Assembly (NCBI GenBank): GCA_037576215.1
Contig: JBANDB010000003.1
Coordinates: 2,852,001-2,916,000, forward strand
DNA length: 64,000 nt
Direction of reading: 5' to 3'
Origin: Armillaria gallica
Lineage: Eukaryota; Basidiomycota; Agaricomycetes; Agaricales; Physalacriaceae
Of the stretch, positions 56,701 to 64,000 are shown in pieces. Position 1 is the stretch's first letter. Each line of letters opens with the position of its first letter. Position numbers and translations under genes: made by a program. Below the pieces are notes generated by a model that saw only the letters and a list, made by a program, of their open reading frames with translations, had not been told where the DNA came from and did not search any database.

Positions 56701-59700
56701 TGAGCTCGCTTCGGGGAAGACCGTCTCAGACAATGCACCAGGGAAGGTCGTGTTCGTGTTCTCTGGACAAGGAGGCCAGTACCTTGGCATGGGATCCGCC
56801 CTTTACAAGACATCGGCACTCTTCAAGAGCGCTATCGACGAGTGTGAGTGCTTCTTGAAGAAGAACGGCTTCCCGGGAGTTCTACCTATCATCACTTCGG
56901 ATGGGGAATCTAGCGGGTTGGCGCCCGTGGAAGAGTTCGAAGCGAATCAGGCCGCGATCTTTGCTCTTGAATATGGACTTGCGAAGCTTTGGATCTCATG
57001 GGGTGTCACTCCTACTGCTGTTGTCGGGCATAGGTCAGTTACTTGTCTTATTTTCTCCTTGTCGTTTTTAACCTTGATTTATTAGTTTGGGAGAATATGC
57101 AGCTCATGTTATCGCCGGCGTGCTCAGTCTTGAAAGCGCACTTACCCTGGTCGCTCATCGAGTTTGTATCATGATGCGTACATGCGAACTCGATACTACG
57201 GGAATGATTGCGATCAACCTTGGATCTGGTGCAGTTACCGACATTCTTTCCTCATCCCCCGACTTCTCTGGCATATCAATCGCATGCTATAACAGTGCGA
57301 CCGACTGTGTTGCTTCAGGGCCAATTGGACAGCTTGACGCTCTCAAGGCCCATCTCGACAAAGCCGTTCACTGCAAGAGTGTGCGCCTCAAAGTTCCATT
57401 TGGATACCATAGTTCTGCTATGCAGCCACTTCTTGAAGAGTTTGGGGCCCTCGCGAAGCGCGTAACGGTCCACGCTACGAAAATCCCAGTTATTTCAAAT
57501 CCCCTCGGCCGAGTGATCCCTGTGGGAGACAAGTCCGCCTTTAACGCCGAATACTATCTCAGCCACTGTGCTGATCCCGTCCAGTTTGAGAGCGGTATCA
57601 GTGCACTGATCGACGATGCTTCATTCACGGATATTGCGGCATGGATAGAGCTGGGTCCTCACCCTACGACGCTACCTATGCTCACTGTGCACCCAGGCGT
57701 GTCGAAGGAGGCATTGCTAGTCAGCTCATTGAAAAAGCGACAAGATGATGGGCTTACGCTTTCGTCGTCTCTTTCCCAGCTCTACACCTCCAATGTTCCT
57801 GTTCGATGGAGAGACGTTTTCGTTGATGTCTCAGCGGCATGCGTCTCGCTTCCTTCCTACCCATGGCAGAAGAGCAAGTTCTGGGTGGCGTGGAAGGAAG
57901 ATGCTCCGGCATCTGCCTCGTCCACCGAAGGCTCTACAGCGCCCACTAAGCCCTTCAATCCCGTTAACGACTTCGGCATGCTTCAGTCATGGGCCCAGTT
58001 CCCATCTGCTGCGAACAGCCAGATCGCCATATTCGAAACACCGATTTCTCTCCTCAAAACCTCGATTACCGGCCACATTGTAGGCGACGTTCCTTTATGC
58101 CCAGCTTCTGTTTATCACGAGTTGGCTCTCGCTGGGATCGAAGCTAGCAAAGCGCATCTATCATTACCGCTCCAGGGTAGCCATAGCGCTCTGTTCAATA
58201 TCGACTACGTGAAGCCTCTGGTTTACAGCAAAGACGTAGCTCGTGTCGTCAAGACTACTATTGCGATAAATGCCGATGGCTCTGGCACCTTCACCGTTGA
58301 ATCTTATGCTGATTCGGAACCCGAGTCTGTGCATTGCTCTGGACAGTTCCGCCCCTTGCTGGTAGTAGATACGACTACGAAGTTCAACCGTATGGCTCCT
58401 GTCGTCAGTCGGAGGACCGCGGCTATTTGCTCTGGCGAAGATGGCGAGGCTGAGGTGATTACGACCCGAACGGCGTATGAAATTATCTTCACGAGGGTTG
58501 TTAGATATGCAAAGGTGTGTGTCCTGCATTGACTGTTTTTCAGCTGTCTTCTAACACATTTTCCAGGAGTACCATACGATGAAGAACATTACGATCAGCA
58601 AGAACGGTATGGAAGGATATGCCATTGTGAAGCTCCCGAAGGACCACGACAAGAGCAAGTTTGTTGTTCATCCCGTGTTTATGGATACGATGCTCCACGT
58701 AGCCGGATTCCTTGCAAATATGCAAGGCGGTGATAACGACGCCTATATCTGCTCAAAGGTCAAGTCTGTCAAAGCTGTCCCAAGTTTGATCAGCAATGAT
58801 GCTACGTATGGTGTGTTCGTCGTGAACGCGTGGGTGGAATCCGAAGGTATCATGTTGTCGGATGCGATTGCGGTAGACATTTCAGGTAGGCCTTTATTTC
58901 AGAATAATCACTCTTGGGACTCAAAGATTGGTACCATAGGGCACGGTCAGATCGTAGCGCAGCTCAAGGGCATGTGCTTCAAGAAACTTCGCCTGAACAC
59001 CCTTCAGCGTAGCTTGGCTATGCACGCTGGGCATAGTGCGCCAGCGCCGGCCCAAAAACGCGTTGTTGCAGCTGCTCCGAAGCCCAAGATAACGGAGGTT
59101 GCACCTGCCCTTGGACCCCGTTCCTCTCCCGCCAAACGCTCCGTCGACGTCCAGAACACAGTACTTAATATCGTTGGCGACACTTGTGGCATCGAAATTT
59201 CGGCTCTTGACGTAAACGCGGATCTCGAGACCTACGGTGTTGATTCCCTCATGTCCATCGAAATATTGCGCAAGTTTGAAGAGTCTTTCCCTCAAATGCA
59301 ATTCGACGCGACTATCTTCAGCACTTGCAACAATATAACGGAACTGGTGCGCGAGATTTCGTCCACGGTTGGATCGCAAGCAGCCACTGCGGTTAATACT
59401 CCTGAGACGGCATCCACTCCAGAACCTACTCTGCACGGTGATGCATCCCAGTCCACCGACGTCCGTTCCATCCTGCTGGGACTCATATCCTCCTTCACGG
59501 GCTTCGAAATATCAAGCTTTGATCTGAATGCGGACGCAGACACCGCCTACGGCTTGGACAAATTCCTATTCATCCCACTCTTCAGCAAACTCCAGACGTT
59601 CTTCCCTGATGTTACCCTCGATCCCACCAAACCTTCTGTCTGCAGCACCATTGGTGAACTCTTGGACGAGGTCACGGCGCAGGTCCAGGTAGGGCCATCA

Positions 59701-60953
59701 TCATCGAGTCCTGATTTGGTTGATACAAAGCCCATGTTCGTGTCTGTTCTTGGGTTGGATGAGTCGGATATCCAAGACGACACCGAGTTTGAGACTATCG
59801 GGCTCGACTCCCTGACCGCTATCGAAGCTCTTCACGCTATTCAGACGAAATATGGCCTCGAGCTCCCGTCTAACCTCTTCGAACTGCACACTACGGCGAA
59901 GGCGGTTAACCAGTACATCTCTTCCAAACGCCCGGGAAAGTCGCCGAAGCCAGTTGAAGAGACGGCGATGGATCCTGAAAAGGATGAGGATCTTTCTGAT
60001 CTTACTCCCGAGCAGGTCCAGTCTGTTGTCCGGGTTCTGCGACTCGACTCGGTGCCCATGTCTGTGCAAAAGTCTTCTAGCAGTGGATCTCCGCTCTTCC
60101 TCTTCCATGATGGCAGCGGAGCGGTGAATTACCTTCGTCGCTTGGGCTCTGTTGACCGTGAATTCTGGGGATTTAACAACCCAAGTGAGAGCCCTCCAGT
60201 GTATTTGTGTCTTACTTTCTGATCATTCGTAATAGATTATGCGACAGGTAAACCATGGGGGTCTGTAGAGGCCATGGCGTCTGCTTATGCTGACTATGCT
60301 GTGAAAGTCGCTGGCTCTAGGCCTGTGATATTCGGTGGTAAGTGCCATCGTTCACGTATACTAGCCTCCTCTAACTTTGACCCTTCAGGCTGGTCTTTTG
60401 GTGGTGTTATCGGATTTGAAGCAGCGCGGCAACTAATGAGGAGAGGGGTCCCCGTGAAGGGTGTCGTGCTCATCGACTCTCCGTTCCCGGTAGACCATGT
60501 CCCCTCATCAAATGAGTTCATGGCGGTGACTTCGGGTGCCTTTACGCGTGGGGGTCGCACTCCAATTGGACGGATGATGTGGAAGCAGTTGCAGCAAAAC
60601 GCGCCGTTGCTGAAGACATACGATCCTAGAATTGCTGGCGGGCCATACCCTCCCTTGGTGTTACTGCATAACAAAGAGGGGATCCCGCCCGACGCGTTCT
60701 TGCCGTATCCTGTTCCCCGGTGGATGTCGGAGAAGGGGACAGACCCATGTCTTTTGGCCGATGATTGGTCAGGGCTGGTGGGTGCGCCAATAAAGGTGAT
60801 CCACCTTCCTGGGACGCACTTTACGACCTTTGCTACGCCTCATGTGAGTCTTCTCTTCCCGTTGTTGATTAATGCGATCTGACGTGTTGCTATCAGCTGG
60901 GAGCTGTGACTCAGGCGCTTGTTGATGGATGTGCCTATCTGGATGAACTTTGA
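53799..60953 (+). CDS. Non-reducing polyketide synthase, SAT-KS-AT-PT-ACP-ACP-ACP-TE
   Basis: Iterative type I synthase of about 2230 residues that builds an aromatic polyketide from acetyl and malonyl units; orsellinate-like product is a guess from architecture. Nine introns of about 45-60 nt. Domains: starter-unit acyltransferase (1-350), with GFSSG where GxCxG is usual; ketosynthase (390-820) with DTACSSS (Cys at 55637-55639), [10 protein letters not shown] and [10 protein letters not shown]; malonyl transferase (915-1210) with [13 protein letters not shown] and GHSLGEYAA; product template (1300-1610) with GHIVGD (His at 58074-58076) and [13 protein letters not shown]1 (GVDSLMS, Ser 59245-59247); ACP2-like (GLDKFLF, Lys in place of Ser at 59560-59562); ACP3 (GLDSLTA, Ser 59809-59811); thioesterase with GWSFGG (Ser 60394-60396) and THFTTF. 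The last exon ends GCAYLDEL. There are no reducing domains. It is divergent from SDR2. Confidence 0.93.
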
Positions 60954-62076
60954 GGGCGCGCTGCGATATCATAGTAGTTTTATAATAGATGCGATAGACA
61001 GCTGCTTTATTTAAATAATGTATCAAGTAGTTCAAAATAAATCCTTCAAGAGAAGATGGCGTAAAAAGCGAGCAGGGGAGCACACGGTCACGGTCGTCTT
61101 GGCGGTCAACAGTAAGTTACGTATCACTATTGAAACTATGCTTCGCTCAAACTCCCCTGGCTAAACCTTTTCTGTCTCACTCAATATGTCATTTTCTGAA
61201 GCTGTGGCTTTGTTGCGTCGAAACTGTATGAAGAATTGTTCCCAAAGTTTCTTTTCCACGCCTCCCATGACCTTCACTGGTGGATTAGTCAGCGCTGAGC
61301 GCCTCGCTCTCTGGCCCAGTTCTCAGCAAGTTCTGTCTCCGAGACCGCTCTCAGCTGATTACGAGGATCGAGGGGGAGGCCTGTGGGAAGACATGACCCA
61401 GAAATGGCTCGCAAAGAGAGTGTAATACACATCAACGGCGCATTCATGCGATTCCTTCGCACAAACAGAACCGCCGGGTGCTGTGAAAGATCAGCGATAT
61501 CTCTGATGACGGGAGAACTTGTGGTGTTAGTACTTACTTTCGATGCAGATGTTGGATGAGAAAAAGATCAGATGCTGCCACAATTAGCTTGGGGCTCCGC
61601 ATCAACCCCGTGGGCGCGCATTCTTGTGGCTTCGCACCAGCAACATTGCGGGACGCTATCAAAGATCAGGAATACATTTGATGACTGGAGGACCTGACCT
61701 GCGTTCGATACGAATGTTGGACGAGAAAAAGGCTAGACGCTCCCACAAACAGCTCGATGAGCCGTTATTGATGAGTCGTAAATCCACCATATACTTCCTT
61801 CTTCTCATACTTTGTTCCTAGAGAAATTTCAATTACCAGTATCTCTTCCACTATAACTTAGTTCAGAAATTGTTTCTGATCTAAGGGAACAGATTCATCA
61901 TAATCAATTCTGATGGGCTATGCGCACCACATGTTAGTTGAGCGCCTTTCAGCTCGGTTCCAGTGAGGTGATACTCACCAGTCGTAGCGCCTTCTTGCAA
62001 GTCTCCCACATGGCTGTTTAGTATATTATCTACGGATCCTTTCCCTTCAGGACCGATAGAGCAATCCCGACACATC
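60954..62076. repeat. PKS 3' region and duplicated flank of DUF6534 copy J
   Basis: 60954-61140 is the PKS 3' side. 61360-61470 matches the unrecognised stretch in the other DUF6534 flanks (gattacgaggatcgaggggg). 61560-61900 is the inverted 5' flank segment with gctcgatgagccg..., then the promoter (cttcaggaccgatagagca). A 79-codon frame at 61186-61425 is not conserved elsewhere and is not called. Confidence 0.5.
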
Positions 62077-63542
62077 ATGCAGCCAGTCCCCGCAGGTTAT
62101 CCCATAGCAGAAATGTAAGTGATAATCGTGGAATAAAGAAGCGGTATTTCCTGAGCCATCTCATTTCAGGACTGGACCCTACGTTTGTCAAATCGCACAC
62201 TTCGTCTATTCAGTCCGTAACACAAGAATTTAGATTGTAGGCGCTCTCTTGAACTGGGGACTCTTCGGGACCCTTTCTGTGCAGCTCTGTGCGTAGCTTC
62301 GCGTCATTCTCCAGCAAATTGTTTCTAATGGATTCTCGTTAGATCTATACTATCTGGCATTTCCGAACGACAGACGATTCACAAAATATCTTGTCTATGG
62401 AATCTACGTCATTGAACTTTTGCAGACGGTGCTCGTTGCCCACGACACATTTGCGATGTTTGGATACGGCTTCGGCGACATCGACGCCCTGACTAGAATC
62501 AATTTTAGATGGCTCATTGTCCCAATCATGAGTGCTGTTGGTGCGTGGAGCGTTCGCAACTTGTTCCATATCACTTATCACGAACTCAGCTGCTTGTGTC
62601 GGGCAGTTCTTCTATGCATACCGAATCTTTGTATTGTCAAAATCACGAAAGATTGCGATATTCATCATTTGTGTTCGTCGCTGTGCTCCTTCTCAATAGC
62701 AGTTCAGCTTATTTATTTGCTTTACAGGTATCACTGACCAGCTCTGTGGCAGCTATGATAAAAGGCGCTTACTCTTTCCAAGCAGGCAATACCACCAAAC
62801 TCAACAACCGGAAGACGCACATCGTTGCCGGGGTCTGTAACAGATAGGACGTCCCAAGTTCATCAGCTGAATCATGTCCAGATTTGGTGCGGAGCCGCCG
62901 CTCTATGTGATATCCTCATTGCTATCTACATGACCTACTACGCAAGTTCTTTCTCCTCTTCAGTTATCTTCATTGATGTTGATACTATTTCGTAGCTTAT
63001 GCGCAGCACCACTAATTTCCGTCGCACCCGAATACTGGTCACCAAGATAATTCGTCTCACTATTGAAACTGGATCTGCGACAGGTTTTTAATCTGTACCA
63101 TCCGCCGTTGTCAGAATTTTAATACTGCTTACTCTTAGCTGTTATCTCTCTGCTCAGCTATATCCTTTATATTGCATTCCCTCATCAGACTTTCTACATA
63201 GCACCCGCCCTACTGGTGCCCAAGCTATACGCTAACGCCGTATACATGGTCTTGAATTCCCGATTCCAAATTATCGGCGGACGGGATACCTATCAGTGTT
63301 CAACCGATATGAGCATCACGACTACGATGATAAGAGATCTCACCTCTCAATCAACAGTAGTCACATATCCTGCGGACGGGATGCAAGGACGGGCGCCAGT
63401 GGTCGCAATATCTAATGAGGTATTCATAGATAATTCTGAAAAAGGCCAAATGAACGTCAGTCAAGATTCTTTACGTGCTTTATTAGAGCTGATTTCCCCT
63501 AAGGATAAACCACAGGATTGCTGTATGAGCCACCTCGTGTAG
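62077..63542 (+). CDS. DUF6534 seven-helix membrane protein, copy J
   Basis: Outlying copy beyond the PKS, and the clearest for splicing. Nine exons: MQPVPAGYPIAEM, 13-nt microexon (TGPY), IVGALLNWGLFGTLSVQL, a 54-nt intron containing TAG, and YLYYLAFPNDRRFTKYLVY through RWLIVPIMSAV. Then come AACVGQFFYAYRIFVLSKSR, SVAAMIKGAYSFQAGNTTKL, IWCGAAALCDILIAIYMTYY (GC donor gcaagt at 62942), LMRSTTNFRRTRILVTKIIR, and VISLLSYILYIAFPHQTFYI plus a tail with GGRDTYQ, GMQGRAPVVAISNEV and the end DCCMSHLV. About 330 residues, complete. Function unknown. Confidence 0.85.
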
Positions 63543-64000
63543 TAACTGGCAGCTCGTCCCAGTATAATACAGTAGCGAGCCAGACATACTGATGCTATAT
63601 ACCACGTTCAAGAATTGTCGTCATCAAACGTGCTAGACTTCTGGTACGTACGAGCTTAGATCAAGCGCCCGCTTGAACAGAGAAGACTAAGAAGAGAGAT
63701 AAAGCTTATAGGGCAAGCAGGAAGCCGTTGAACCGATGACAATATCGCATAGAATATAGGATAGATAATATTGATATCAATTCAGTGCCCAAAAGTCGAA
63801 GGTAGGGGACTCGACGGGTGATGAGTACACGGACTGATCGAAAAATGATACGAAGTCCAATGTCACACGAAATGTGACCCTCTAACACATTCCCGTCACG
63901 GTTTTGAAAAGCCGTTTTGCCCAGGCGCTTTCGCCCCAAGTGGTAGCGCAGCTATGTAGGCGAAACGGTGGCTGGTAAATGAGCCACACTATTGAAACCA
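63543..64000. other. Right-edge region, no gene seen
   Basis: A 77-codon minus-strand frame (63706-63939) has no recognisable feature. The segment should contain the 3' end of copy J. Confidence 0.45.

Overview
This window is nuclear DNA from a fungus, almost certainly an Agaricomycete (mushroom-forming basidiomycete). The genes are cut by many short introns of about 45-65 nt. The gene families also fit: a seven-helix DUF6534 membrane family expanded in Agaricomycetes, a secreted GMC oxidoreductase, a plant-type O-methyltransferase and a non-reducing polyketide synthase. All assignments come from reading the sequence; no database search was possible.

Layout. At the left end (about 2.0-9.5 kb) lie a secreted GMC oxidoreductase (-), a retinol-dehydrogenase-like SDR (SDR1, -) and, divergent from SDR1, an O-methyltransferase (+). 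At the right end (about 49.3-61 kb) lie a second SDR (SDR3, -), a close paralogue of SDR1 (SDR2, -) and, divergent from SDR2, a non-reducing PKS (+). The PKS has the order SAT-KS-AT-PT-ACP-ACP-ACP-TE. Together these look like parts of one secondary-metabolite cluster for an orsellinate-type or related aromatic polyketide. The PKS would make the ring and the OMT, SDRs and GMC oxidase would tailor it.

Between the two halves (about 9.7-49 kb, plus one copy at 62-63.5 kb) is a decaying segmental-duplication array. It holds eleven DUF6534 membrane-protein genes in both orientations, four NmrA-like NAD(P)-binding genes (one intact, three broken) and a series of decayed F-box/leucine-rich-repeat-like genes. 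Three units of about 7.6-7.9 kb repeat in tandem, each with the order NmrA(-), F-box(+), DUF6534(+), short conserved ORF(-), DUF6534(-). To their left, a simpler F-box(+)/DUF6534(-) unit of about 3.3-4.2 kb repeats four times.

Splicing matters here. The DUF6534 genes have nine exons, including a 13-nt microexon, a 54-nt intron whose length is a multiple of three, and in most copies a GC-AG intron. Several apparent stops and odd insertions disappear once these are recognised. Four DUF6534 copies (about 10.5, 13.7, 30.0 and 38.3 kb) carry true lesions. Other features are a TA-flanked MITE of about 100 bp in one DUF6534 promoter and a 47-bp minisatellite near 33.9 kb. No tRNA, rRNA or CRISPR was seen.
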